Shown here: positions 13,001 to 23,900 of the stretch, in pieces
How the letters are laid out: each line of letters opens with the position of its first letter
How positions within the stretch are numbered: the first letter of the stretch is position 1
Source: Rhyzopertha dominica
Lineage: Eukaryota > Arthropoda > Insecta > Coleoptera > Bostrichidae
DNA: 64,000 bases
Reading direction: 5' to 3'
Assembly: GCA_025024175.1 (NCBI GenBank)
Contig: QCXZ01000064.1
Location: 434,001 to 498,000, forward strand
Position numbers and translations under genes: made by a program
Notes under the pieces: model-generated
Database searches by the model: none
What the model was told of the DNA's origin: nothing
Seen by the model: the letters and a program-made list of their open reading frames with translations, nothing else

Positions 13001-13594
13001 CTTCTAATCCCAAAATGTTATATTTGTAAGATTGGTGCAATAATTCAGGGAGGTAGCCCTAGAAAAAATTACGTCTATTCCTCTTATAATGATGTACTTT
13101 GAAAAGTACTTACGAGTCCTACACCAACATCAATAATTGTATTGATTCCTCTTTGTTCACATATGTCGTCAATAATTGGTGCTAGTTTTAATATTTCATG
13201 TTGTTTCTTTACCCCAACACCTAAACCCTTTTGCAAAAGGTTGAGTGATGATTTGCAAGTGAAAATATTCTGGTCTGGTTTTAAGCAATTCAGTGTATTA
13301 AAGAATTCCCTTAAGCTAATTGGAGTGGTTTCCTAGTAATAAAAATAAGTTAAGTGAAAAATAAACGTCATGAGATCGTTCACATACATCGACGAATCCT
13401 TCTGCAAAATCCTTCAATTTCTCATTAGAAAGATTTTGGTGGTATGATACCCATTGTGGTGGAATTCTTTCTAGAACCTTGTTCACAAATATGTGTGTAT
13501 TTGGGTAATTGTACAGCCAATCGTATTCTTTGAGAAATGATAAGGCCTTTTCGAAATACTCGGTGGCACTGTTATAGTGCAAGGGTAATGTCAT
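7057..13594 (-). CDS. METTL25-like methyltransferase, four coding exons
   Basis: Putative SAM-dependent methyltransferase of the METTL25/METTL25B (RRNAD1) family, substrate unknown. Coding exons on the minus strand: 13594-13388, 13332-13114, 13058-12497 and 7427-7057. Donors are GTATGT, GTAAGT and GTGAGT, acceptors all AG, phases 0, 0 and 1, and the joined frame is 452 aa, close to METTL25B length. Visible blocks are KKQHE (about 111-115), the SAM-binding DVGVGLGYL (137-145, formed across the exon 2/3 junction), GLHACADL (218-225), PCCYHRL (246-252) and the C-terminal RISPRCYALVANK. The last intron is about 5.1 kb and holds a mariner element in antisense orientation plus an older transposase relic. 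The ATG at 13594 lies 17 nt inside its exon (acceptor at 13611), so an upstream non-coding exon is expected. An out-of-frame ATG precedes it. Confidence 0.88.
8430..8650 (+). pseudogene. Decayed mariner-type transposase fragment
   Basis: Shifted plus-strand frames give TTVKRILRENTKSTDI and then RRLNFCHWLKSMIRENLND. This resembles the helix-turn-helix end and the RLxFCxWL block that precede the first catalytic Asp in mariner-type transposases of insects. Frameshifts and stops lie between the pieces and no catalytic motif survives. It sits inside the large last intron of the METTL25-like gene. The call is tentative. Confidence 0.4.
10139..10472 (+). repeat. Left terminal inverted repeat of mariner copy 1
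   Basis: Pairs with 12012-12355 as an imperfect inverted repeat. Shared words include CAGGTAAACTTTTGTTTGC, AACTTTTGAGATAAG and ATGGATAGCG near the outer half, and GAATATTTTGGACT near the inner end. Its inner edge coincides with the point where copy 2 loses homology. Confidence 0.85.
10711..11796 (+). pseudogene. DD41D mariner transposase with one premature stop
   Basis: Transposase gene of mariner copy 1. I start at the ATG at 10711 (MVYSTAERVE) because the upstream in-frame GTG is not a eukaryotic start. The N-terminal part is a helix-turn-helix region of DUF4817 type. Catalytic blocks are FSDEC (first Asp), QHDGAPPH (second Asp) and LTALDFFLWG (third Asp). A TGA at 11575-11577 interrupts the frame just before the third block; copy 2 has CGA there, so this is a C-to-T change at a CpG. 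A neighbouring Trp is also changed to Cys (GTIECPP against GTIEWPP). Without readthrough the product lacks the third catalytic Asp, so it should be inactive. Confidence 0.9.
12012..12355 (+). repeat. Right terminal inverted repeat of mariner copy 1
   Basis: Inverted counterpart of 10139-10472, ending CACCCTG followed by the TA duplication. The equivalent right end is kept in copy 2 at about 48645-48990. Confidence 0.85.
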
Positions 13595-14262
13595 TTTCCC
13601 ATGATTGAAACCTAGAAAAAATAACACTGACAATAAACTGCTTTGAAAAAAACGTTTATTATAAGTTTTTACAGTGTCTACAGTTAGTTTCATTCAGCTG
13701 CCTTCATTATTGATTATTCAGTCAAAATTGTATCAACACGAAATATTTACGTGAAAGATTAAAAGAAATAATTTTAACTTTTGTGTAGCCTAACCAAAAT
13801 CCAAACCTGCAAAGAAAGACTTTGAAAAACTAATGAAGTTTATAATTCATGACTGTATATATCACAAGCAAACCACATTTTTAGTTATGACAGCTGTTGT
13901 GGAAGTCAGCAGTCTGACTAAAACATTACAAAATTATGAAATTAAAAACATAACATATTCCAAATGCTGTGTATTTCTTTTTGTTGGCTTGGTATTTTTC
14001 AGAAGTTTCCAGGTAAATACTTGACTTCCCATATAGGTCTATGTTGATCCAACTGCTGTCATATTTCGAGTTATATCAATTCTTACAAAATTTCAAATGT
14101 TTATTTCTCTAGTTTAATAATTTTGTAAACTGTATAACATCAATTGAACTAGTGTATTTTGTAACTCATGCATAAATACAGGAAGTTAACGTAGGAAACC
14201 ATCCTAATTGTATACCAAGCTATCCAAACTTATGGAATACTGGTTTTTGTAAGGCTTTCTGG

Positions 14263-14294
14263 ACACTGATCTCTAAATATTTAGAGACCAGTGT
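14263..14294. repeat. Short near-perfect hairpin
   Basis: ACACTG and TCTCTAAA pair with TTTAGAGA and CAGTGT, with a single A/C mismatch and a loop of two bases. It is a 32-nt palindrome lying 5' of the METTL25-like gene and 3' of PITRM1. No function is evident. Confidence 0.6.
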
Positions 14295-14520
14295 TCCTGG
14301 AGATTAAAGTATCAGTAAACTTCACATAATTATGTCTAATGAAAGAAGCTTTAGAAATTGTGGAAATACTAATAACTTTAATAGGGATAGTTGGAAATTG
14401 TGATTTAGGTGACATTTGGAAGGCTATTTTGTAGTTTTCTTTTACCAAGTAGTTCATATGATGTCCAGTAGGTACTTACACTGTTTTTGGCGGCGAAATT
14501 AAGCTTTTACAGACTGTTGA

Positions 14521-14573
14521 TAGGTGGCATCTTAAGTGTATGAAATCTTACACTTGTAAGTTGTCGCCATCTA
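14521..14573. repeat. Imperfect hairpin
   Basis: TAGGTGGC, CTTAAGTGTA and their partners TACACTT, AAG and GCCATCTA form an interrupted stem around a short AT-rich loop. It lies in the same gap as the hairpin at 14263-14294. This may be a small fold-back repeat or MITE end. Confidence 0.45.
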
Positions 14574-15509
14574 CCACTGAGATTTGGAACATTTAAGAGG
14601 GCCATTTTTTTGTAGTATGATACGACAGAAGACAGATGGCCAAGATCGTATCTGTTTACTTACTTTTAAAATATTGTTTGAACAATTTTTGGAAGTTCTT
14701 TTTTATTATTATTGGCCCTGCCTGTTTGGCAATTAGCCAGCCCATTATTTTATTCTTTATTGATAAATTACATAATATACATATATAAATGTACATAAAT
14801 AAACATCTATGCCTTAGGAAGAACTCATACTCACCAAGGCTGGTTTTTGGAGGTTCTATTCTTTGACAAAAAGAACGAGGTAAAAGACAACAGGAGGGAG
14901 GGACAAAAAACATGACATAAGTGGCCTCTCCATACAGCCAACTTAGTATACAAAGTCACNAAAGGAAACAGTGCCGGCAAGTGTGATATACACCAACAAG
15001 TTCAAATTTATGATTGAAACATTCATTATTACAAAATTGTTAAAACAATGGTCTTTTTTTACAAAAGTTGCTAAATGCCACCCCAATATGGCTGCCTTTG
15101 AAGTTTGAAGATTACAGGTGTTATAGAAATGTTAAATTAATAATTTTTTGTCAGTGATTTACAGTGACATTTTGTTTGATAATGGGCTTGCAAATATGTA
15201 CAATTGAATAAAAAATGAACCTGAGGACTATGAGTAGATTCCTTGACCTTTTGAAAATACTATTTAATTAAGTAGCTTGTTTCTAAGATAACTAATTAAT
15301 TTAGAATTTTCCACAACGAGTACACCATTCAAACTATTCCATTTGTTCGCACAACTGAATGTAACACAAAAACTTTGCAGTAAAATGAAAATGTGCGACT
15401 TCTAAACAAACACTGAATCATGAAGCCTCACCACTTAAGACTTCATCACATTTGACAGTTCAGATCAGGATTTAGACAGAAAAAAAACCCGTTAATTTGA
15501 AGCTAACAT

Positions 15510-15515
15510 TTTATT
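15510..15515 (-). terminator. Poly(A) signal of PITRM1
   Basis: AATAAA on the minus strand, 16 bases past the PITRM1 stop codon. It implies a very short 3' UTR. Confidence 0.6.
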
Positions 15516-15531
15516 ATAACCAACAAAATAA

Positions 15532-18500
15532 TTATGTATCAACAACAGTCCACAACTCGTCTTGTCTTCCTTTGGTATCGAAGCTCTCGCTCTTAGGACC
15601 CAGCACGACTTTGCTGCATGCCGACGCCAGTTTGCCCGACAAATACTTCTCGCCGACCTGCCTAAGCCCGTTAATATCAACAGCCATCAGTTCGGCACGA
15701 TGCCTCTGCAAGATTTCCGGCGTGAGTCCAGTCACAAATTCCCTGCATCCCTTCCCGCTAGGAGGAATGGGCGCGTCCACTGTTTGGAAGACTCCAAACT
15801 TTGCTTCCAGCAAATCCTGCTGGGTGACTCTCCCCAGTTCCTGCTGCATCCACTTGTAAGAATCGTCAAACACATCCAGGGTCTGCAGGTTTCGTGGGTC
15901 CCTGTAGGTGTAGAAGACGAACACGCCGTCGTCTCTAAGTCTGGCACCTCCACCATAAGCGCCTTGTTTTTCCCTCAGTTCCGGATGTAGGTACTTCGTG
16001 GAGAGCAGCCTGGAGAAGATTCGTAACCTCGCGTAATCTGGGTTGGTGTAAGGAACTGTGAGTATGGCTTTGCTGCAATAGTTGACCGGAAGGTTCAAGA
16101 CGTGATGCTGACAGTTGACGGAGTCAGTTGGAGTCCAGACTTTTGTAGTTGTGTATATGCCAGGCGGGATACTCGGGACATTCCCTGGGAGGCCAGTAAT
16201 GAATTTTTCATAGGATGATACTATGCTTTTCTTATTAGATTCTGTTAAATTCAGACAGCATCTGTAAGAAAAAATACGTGTGTATTAATACAAAAGTGTC
16301 TATCTAAATTTTGCCAGTATATAAAATGTACCCAGTACAATTAACATGTGATTTATGGTGCAAACAGAATGTTAAATCAACAGCATCATCAACAATTACT
16401 AAATTATTTTTTAAATTAGACAAAACATTATGAGACAGTTTGTTGAAACAATTTTTCACCACATTTAAAAATAAAAAAAGTAAAGAAATTAAAAAAATTA
16501 CAATCAATTTCAAAATAACTTCTGAACAAGTTGGAATTCATTTGTTTTCTAAATGGCACATAATTATGCATTAAGTTAATTTTTTTCAAGCATGCTGAAA
16601 TGTGAAGATTTTTAAAAAAGCCTGAGACCATATGTCATGTTAACAAGGTGGTAATGATATTACGTGAGGATTTTAAAAATGTCATAATATACAGGGTGTC
16701 CTATTTAAATTAACATTTTAAATGAAACGAGCCCAGAATGAATTTATAAACTACAAATTTTCAGAAATTCTTAACTAGATTACTTTTTAAATTTCAAACA
16801 TTTTCACTCACCTCATTTTATGCTTGTCAAACAATGTCTTCGCTATATTACTAATCTCCAACAGCATCGCCTTATAACTGGCAGTATGGGCGAGCCTCTT
16901 CATGTAAGCAATGTGCTGCAGACCAGTCAGGAGCTCCTTCTGGTACGCAGACCCGGAAACAAGACCCGCCGCTGCTTGCATAGCGTAAGCATGACCTGAA
17001 TCGGCCAACCCCGAAGTCAGGTTCGTCATGTAAAGCTTGACGAGGGTGGAAAAGCGTTCGACATCGGTCAAATTGCTGATCTTGAAGATCTGCGTCCAAA
17101 GATCGAACATGGCGTCCACGTTTTTGTCCAGGCAGTAGCTGGAGATGTAGATCCCGGACTCGTAGGAGTGCAGCTGGTATAGGCTGTCGCCGATGTGGAC
17201 GCTGAGGTCCAAACCGGCGGTTTTACGGTTAACTAGGCTGTCGAATTCGCGGTAATCGTAAGAGCCGGCTCCCAACTTGTTGATGACATAGCAGAATAGC
17301 GGTAAGAGCATTTGTTGTTCTGGGGTTAGATCCGAGGTGTTCAAGATGGCTTTGAAGTAGGTTATGCCGTTGGAATTGACTTTGTTTATTTGGGTGGATA
17401 CTGGACCTATTTGGATTTTTTCTTTAGGGACTTTTTCGATGTCTCCACTTATATCTTCCATCTTCAGGGTTGGTAGAATGTCGATGTTTTGGGGGGTGGT
17501 CTGTGTCCTCAACAACTCCTGGTTGATAACGAAAATTTTTTCCTTATCATCGTTAGATAAGGATTTAGTTTTCTCCGTAATCACTCCTTTTTCCAACAGA
17601 AGCTGTCTCTCTTCATATTCTTTATCGGCTGACATCGTCAATACAAGACGATGTTTATTGTCTTTAAAATACTTTCTGACAGCTTTCTGCAAGTATTCCT
17701 TGTCATTCTGCATTTCTCGCTTTAATCGATCTATCAAAGCATTCACTTTTAAACCTTCTATGACCGGCCCATCATGATTCAAAATCGGAGCAGCACCAAA
17801 CAACAGATGTAAACCGAAATTCGAAGTTTCGTGTTTGATACCGAGCTCATATCTGTGTAGAACGGATTCAATATGTTTTTCGTCGAATCCTTTCTTGATT
17901 ACTTCATCGATGGTGCTGTCAAAGAGTTCGACGACTTTCCCCATCGTATCCTTCGTTAATCCCTGCAAACCTACCGTGAACATACTCTCTTTTGGTTGGG
18001 TATCAAGCCCAGTAGTTTGGGTGAATCCGCCGGAGAAATTCGGCTCTATCATCGACTTATAAAACGGAGCATTCGGACCTTTTATTAACAATTCGGTGAG
18101 GAATTGCAACAAGAAAGTGTCATAGGTGTCTATTATGCGCGACATTAGTAGACTAACAGACACAAAGTTTTGCTTCTCGATTGGACCACGAACATTCTCG
18201 AATCGACAAGGTATTTCCTGGCTCTGCGGCTTCTCCCAACGTTTCTGATCGGGGATTTCCGTGTGTTTGGGATCTAGAAACTCGTAATGCGAAAGGTATT
18301 CGTCGTTTAAGAATTTCAAAGTAGGCCGGAGAGGGAAATTCCCGTACGAAAAGAATCTAGCGTTGCTAGGGTGATAATGGGTTCTATGGAAGTTCTTTAA
18401 GCCTTCCCACGTCAAATCGGGAATCTTCAACGGGTCACCCCCCGAAATAAAACGATAAGTATGATCGGGAAGTAACACATTCTGTATCTTTTGCTCGAGC

Positions 18501-19156
18501 AGTCGTTCGTTTTCCGCAAACGCTCCCTTCATCTCGTTATAAACCACACCCTTTATGATGAGCTCTGAGTTTTTATCGTTTGGATTGGTATTTTCTAATC
18601 GCCAACCTTCCTGTAGAAAATCCAACTGATTTAAGTTCGGACGAAACACGGAATCACAATAAATCTTCTGCAAGTTTTGGTAATCGGTGAAATTTTGAGT
18701 GCTGAACGGATAAAACGTCAAATCTGCACCTGTCATGGCGTTCATGAACGTCGCAAGTGAACGGTTCAACATTTTGAAGAACGGGTCACGCACAGGATAC
18801 TTTTGGGACCCACACAACACAGTGTGTTCTAAAATGTGGGGAACACCAGTGTCGTCCATGGGCGTCGTGCGAAAATTGATTGAAAACACATTGTTCAGGT
18901 CATTACGATACAAATGCAAATATTTAGATTTCGTCTTGTCATGTATTAACATAACAGCAGTGATGTTGAAATCGGGAACATTTTGCATATCATTTACTTT
19001 GAATCCATGAACAACTTCACCAACTTTGAAACTACTTATGTCTGAAATCCCCTCTTCCGGAACAGTTTTGGGGCTAACTAATTGGGAACTACACTTCACA
19101 AGTTTCTTAATATGACTTCCTGGTTTGATAATACTGGATATTCCTCTCCGCCACAT
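15532..19156 (-). CDS. Presequence protease, mitochondrial (PITRM1/PreP)
   Basis: Mitochondrial M16C metallopeptidase that degrades cleaved targeting presequences and other short peptides in the matrix. Two coding exons: 19156-16812 and 16261-15532, donor GTGAGT, acceptor TTACAG, phase 2, joined across an Arg codon. The product is 1024 aa, close to the usual length of about 1040. The start MWRRGISSII..KK is basic, as for a matrix signal. The inverted zinc motif HILEH is at 107-111 and NEMKGAF at 207-213, whose Glu208 is the likely third zinc ligand. The C-terminal exon contains the conserved KQGAYGGGARLR segment. The frame is intact. The ATG is only about 120 bp from the poly(A) signal of the upstream gene, so the promoter must be compact. 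The 550-bp intron holds a lone transposon-like end at 16692. Confidence 0.96.
16692..16720 (+). repeat. Solo mariner-like terminal repeat
   Basis: CAGGGTGTCCTATTTAAA preceded by TA, in the PITRM1 intron. It resembles the ends near 32160 (inverted) and 58002. No transposase or partner end is visible nearby, so it is either a remnant or one end of a very short deletion derivative. Confidence 0.4.
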
Positions 19157-19276
19157 GATTATATTATCTGAAAACCATTGGATTTAGCCATCTATACACA
19201 TTGTTTCTATTTCATGCGTACTAACCTATAATTCGCACACCTAACCACAAAACTATCACCGGCTCTTTTTAATTTT

Positions 19277-19282
19277 TTTATT
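19277..19282 (-). terminator. Poly(A) signal overlapping a stop codon
   Basis: AATAAA on the minus strand overlapping the proposed TAA of the small Cys-rich gene, about 120 bp upstream of the PITRM1 ATG. Confidence 0.4.
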
Positions 19283-20178
19283 TAGATAACAGCCTTTCTA
19301 CAATCATCGCCTTCAGGACTTGTATAATTCGCAATTTCAATGAAACTGACCATATATATTAAATTCTGTTCAAATCTGTTCTAGATAAAAACACAGGTTT
19401 TACGAAACAATTTTACCAATACGAACTAGTAACTACATACCGGTCCTTCTTGATTAGTTTGCACACAATTGAAGCATTGAAGAACGACTGCCTTTTGGTC
19501 TTCGGTTACTCTTATACTGCACTTTTTGCACTTAAGTTCAGGGGTTACAGGTGTATCTGATGTGTACAGTGCACTATAGGGGCCAGGTGGATGTTCACAA
19601 GTTATGTGAGGATCCTACAAATCATTAAATAATTAAAATTTACTCGCATTCTACTTACAACTTATTACGCAATGTTATATTACGAATACTTTTTGTTTAT
19701 GGATTTTTAACTTCAAAAACGCGTGCTTCCAATACACAATTTGAACTATTCAATAGCGCGGCATTATCTACAGCTGCCAAACGCAGTACCAATATAAAAA
19801 TAATAATCACGATTACTAGCTTTCTTCTTAAATCTTCAAGAGTGTGACCAATTCGTAAAAATGTTTGCTTAGTTAAGATAAATTTTACTAATTAATTTTG
19901 ATTAATGACAGTTTCTGGCAAAAAATAATCTCGATTTGTTTAACGGGCAGCGGCTTGATTTTTAGTATTGGCAAACATGCACGAGCGCGGGAGCTCACTT
20001 TTAAATCACTTGAACTACTGCATCGTTGCGGACAATCGGATTTTTTCCCTTCTTCTCTCTGTTGTCGCACTTCATTTAATTCTGGCTTTTGCAATACGTT
20101 TGTGTTCATTTCTTCATCACCGTAGGGAAAACATGCAGTACCTGGCGGTGCATATTCTATCAAATGTTTTGCGGTCAT
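19282..20178 (-). CDS. Unrecognised small Cys-rich protein, three exons
   Basis: A predicted gene between ced-6 and PITRM1, same strand. Exons: 20178-19999 (60 codons), 19614-19441 (58 codons) and 19380-19282 (32 codons plus stop). Donors are GTGAGC and GTATGT, acceptors TTTGTAG and ATCTAG, and both junctions are phase 0, giving 150 aa. I do not recognise the family. The middle exon has a zinc-ribbon-like pair of CxxC knuckles (CKKC and CFNC, 18 residues between) after a Pro-rich CEHPPGPYSALY segment. The first exon is hydrophilic and starts MTAKHLIEYAPPG. The stop TAA overlaps an AATAAA signal (19277-19282). The third exon is the weakest part: reading through the second donor would instead add only VCSY before a stop. 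Confidence 0.45.
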
Positions 20179-20933
20179 TGCATTGTATTCAATGAGTATC
20201 GCACATACATACCTGTATCTTTCTTTTTATTGTTAGCTACAATATTAAAGTAACTAATTAAAAATGGCTTATTTATGATTTGTTGCTTACCTTCAACTGG
20301 TAAAACTAGGAATGAATAACAGAAAAACCAGCATATTATGAATTCAACAATAAGGCCAAACATGACTAGAATTTTGAAAAATGCCAAATACGAAATGATT
20401 ATGTGTCACTGTCAAGATTTAAATTCCAAAACAATGACAATACAAAAATTTGTTTTTTTTACAAAACATTTTAAATGCATTGAAGCTTTATGCTCATACC
20501 TAATGTATATTATGCATAGTGGTTGAAAATGTTAATGTAAAAGGTATTACTGATTATTTTGAAGCTCTTTGACGTTTCAGAAATGATTCCTATCATTAAT
20601 ATTATTATATTTTTCACCATAAAAAACATTGCAGCAGTTATGTAATTGAATATCATAATTTGGTACCAGTTTCACAAGAAGAAATAAAAAATAAACAGCT
20701 ATGAGTGCAAATATCATATATTACTTACAATAATAACAATCATTAAAGACAAATTAAATACACAACAAAACACACAAATGGAAGTTGTTTTATAATACTT
20801 AGGATGCTAGAGTTTTGAATTTTGATACAAATGTAAAAATATATAATTTTTGATCTAGCATAATGATCACGATTCGAGGCATCTTATATAGCCGACAATA
20901 ATAACAATAATTTTGTACAAAACAATGGGCTAA

Positions 20934-23900
20934 CTAGTTCTTCAGTGGATCCAAGCTTTCCAACGAAAAATCATCATTCCCAAAGCTGATCCCACGGCTG
21001 AATCCGGTCTGCAACAAATTGATTATTTCTTACTTACCAAACTTCCGAAGCCAAAATTTACTTACCTTCATCTCTTCAATTCTTTTATCTAACAATCCAA
21101 TGGCATTTTCGATATCTTGGGGAGTAGCCGCCGAGCTGAAGTCTCCCATTTCAAACGGATCTAATATTTTGGCGCTGGTTATACTGCGCAACAAAAAAAA
21201 AGCAATCTGTCACTACAAATGCCACAAACATAGTTTACTTCTTATTATTTACCTGTTTGGTGATGGTGTTAAAGCGGGCTGCGGGCTGAAGGGTGTCGAA
21301 CCGAAAAGGTCCTGCTCGAAACCACTTTCATTAATGCTATTACTGTTGATGTTAGTACGACGAGCTGCTTTTGGAGGTGGTGCTACTAAAAAACAGATAA
21401 ATCAATTAATTAAAGTTCTGCATCAATCAGGTGCAAAGCATTGAACGGAGTGCCTCAGGGCCCACTCCTGTTTCTTTCTTTTACATTAGTATTAGTATTA
21501 AAAATTGTCTTGGGATAATTAAGAATTGTACCGTTATTGACCGTTCATCTTCGATATTAATTAAATATATTGGGTTTCGGTTTTCTAAATAAAACTCCTT
21601 TTATCTATGCCAAGCTTTCGGAGATCATTTGTCTCCTTCTTCTGGGCCTGTAATATTTTATTAAATAACTACAAATAGTAAGTGATATTCATAATCTTTC
21701 TAAAATTTACACCTATCTTCTCCATTTTAAATCATTTTCGTCATCATAATTTCCTACTTGCACTCTCCAAATTTCTCGTCCTATCTAGATTTCATATTAT
21801 TGGTTGTCAGTTTTTTAATTTTGAAAGATATATTAATATTTGTCAAGATTTTTTGTGATTATTAATAGTTAGCAAAATTTAAAATTACCTATAAGTTTAG
21901 AGTTATTTATATGAAGTTAAGACTGCTGTTCAACTTAGACTAATTCCGTTTCTGTTGTAAGTATTTTCATGTGATTTGTTGTACTCTATTTGGAGTTATT
22001 TAATAAAATATTACAGGCCCAGAAGAAGGAGACAAATGATCTCCGAAAGCTTGGCATAGATAAAAGGGGTTTTATTTAGAAGACCGAAACCCAATATATT
22101 TAATTAACATCTTGGGATAATGTTTAAAACCACTAGCACTAAGTTATGATAGTACTTACGTAGTGGTGGGTTTGCCACGTTTCCATTCATCAAAGTCTGT
22201 GTGGAACTGTTCTCAAATGACCTGGGATCGAAGTCGTTATCTTGCTCGAACTCATTGAGCAATAATCCTTCGAGTTTTGTTCCCACTGCTGGAGCATTTT
22301 CGAACTGCCTGGGAGGCACTGGAGGTGCTGCGGCATAAAAAACTTTTTGATGTATTAATCAGGAAACTCAATTCATTGTTAGTATGACCCATTTTGTACC
22401 ATGGAAACTTATAACCAGCCAAAGATATCTAGTTTTTTTTGAGAAATGGAATAGAAGATATGTTTTAAATGAGCTATTTTTAATTGTAAATGTAAGGATG
22501 TATGTACTTGTGCACCAAAGAGCTACTTTTAACAGGTTGATAGCTCCTGATATGGGAAAGTGCGAATTATGAAAATATCACAAAATCTACTTTCTGTTTT
22601 ATTTCTTAATTAATTAAAATAATTCTCAACTCACCGTTTCCATTAGTATTGCCATTATTAGAACTCAAATCAACAAGCTTTCTCGAATTTCCATTTACTT
22701 GCTCCGTAGTCGACAAATCACTGCTAAAGCTTATGGAATTGGCAGCAGGAATCTCCAAAATGTTGCTGATTTCATTCTTCCTCAAATATGTATCTAACTC
22801 TGGCTTAATTCCTATAAACTGTGACAGCTCCAACAGTCGCTGCTTGTAAATACCATTCTCTTGCTCGAGGCGCTTGATCTTCTGTTGAGTAACCATTGCT
22901 CTGCGCTGCGTTTCCAAATCCTTCCCAGAAGTCTCCAAGAACCTCCTATATGCAAGTTCGAACGCCTGTCCGATCGTAAGGGTGATCTCTTCGGCTAACT
23001 TGTCCGATATGAATACAAAGCATTCGTGCTTGTCTTCCTGTTCATTGTCGACTGGAAAGGAACGGAGTTAAAGGTGTTCTGATTGATTTTATCGATTCCT
23101 ACCTTGATTGGGTTGCTTGGCGATGAAGGAAAAGAATTTCTTCTCCCCCTTGTCATCGGCACAGTAAGATATCCGGTGAAGCGGGAACTGGTGAAGTATG
23201 ACGTGCGTTCGTGGTTCCTGTATGGCTACTCCATCTGCGCTTATCGTTAATTCAACTTTACGTGTTTTGGCACCTGATTCGCTCTTACGCAGCTGCTGCG
23301 AGAATTTTAGTTTGCGGATACCCTCTTTTACTACTTCGATTCCTGAAGTTGGGAAAAAATTATCTTTAATTAAAAGATCCATTATAATCAACTTCAAAGA
23401 CATATTATTATGTAAACAGTCATGACACTTACCTTCACAAAGTATGGTAAGATTTTTTTAATCAATTCAATAACAAAAAAAGACAGTAAACGATATTTTG
23501 TTTTAATTGAATAGAAAACTACTGACTATGGATAGTTAATGGCAGATTTTGGAACAAAAACACTATTATTAATACCTCATCCAGATTATACACACAAACA
23601 GAGGCATCTTTACAGGTAAAAGATAACTAACCAAACCCAATTCTTATTTTTTTAAATCTCAGTATCTAGCAGCCTAGAGAAAACTTTTCATCCATAAATT
23701 ACTGTTTAAAAAATAATAGCTTTCCACGTTTGTGGAAGTTATAGAAGGAAAATTGAATTAGTACTTCACAACTATAACATCCTGTATTTCAAACATTTAG
23801 ATGTTTATTACATGTATTTAAAAGTTTGTTTGTATTGTATAAAATTATCCACTGTAGTTTATTTATAATATTAACTTTCTATTTTTATTTGACTTTCATT

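Noticed and set aside
15497..15990. Overlapping plus-strand open frames of 120 and 142 codons
   Set aside because: They are antisense to the second PITRM1 exon, whose minus-strand frame is strongly conserved. Their openness follows from its codon use.
17364..19010. Plus-strand open frames of 75 to 137 codons
   Set aside because: Antisense shadows of the large PITRM1 exon.
20175..20387. Minus-strand frame with a membrane-like segment (FGLIVEFIICWFFCYSFLVL)
   Set aside because: Considered as a signal exon of the small Cys-rich gene, but its donor phase does not fit the frame of the next exon and no other partner exon was found.
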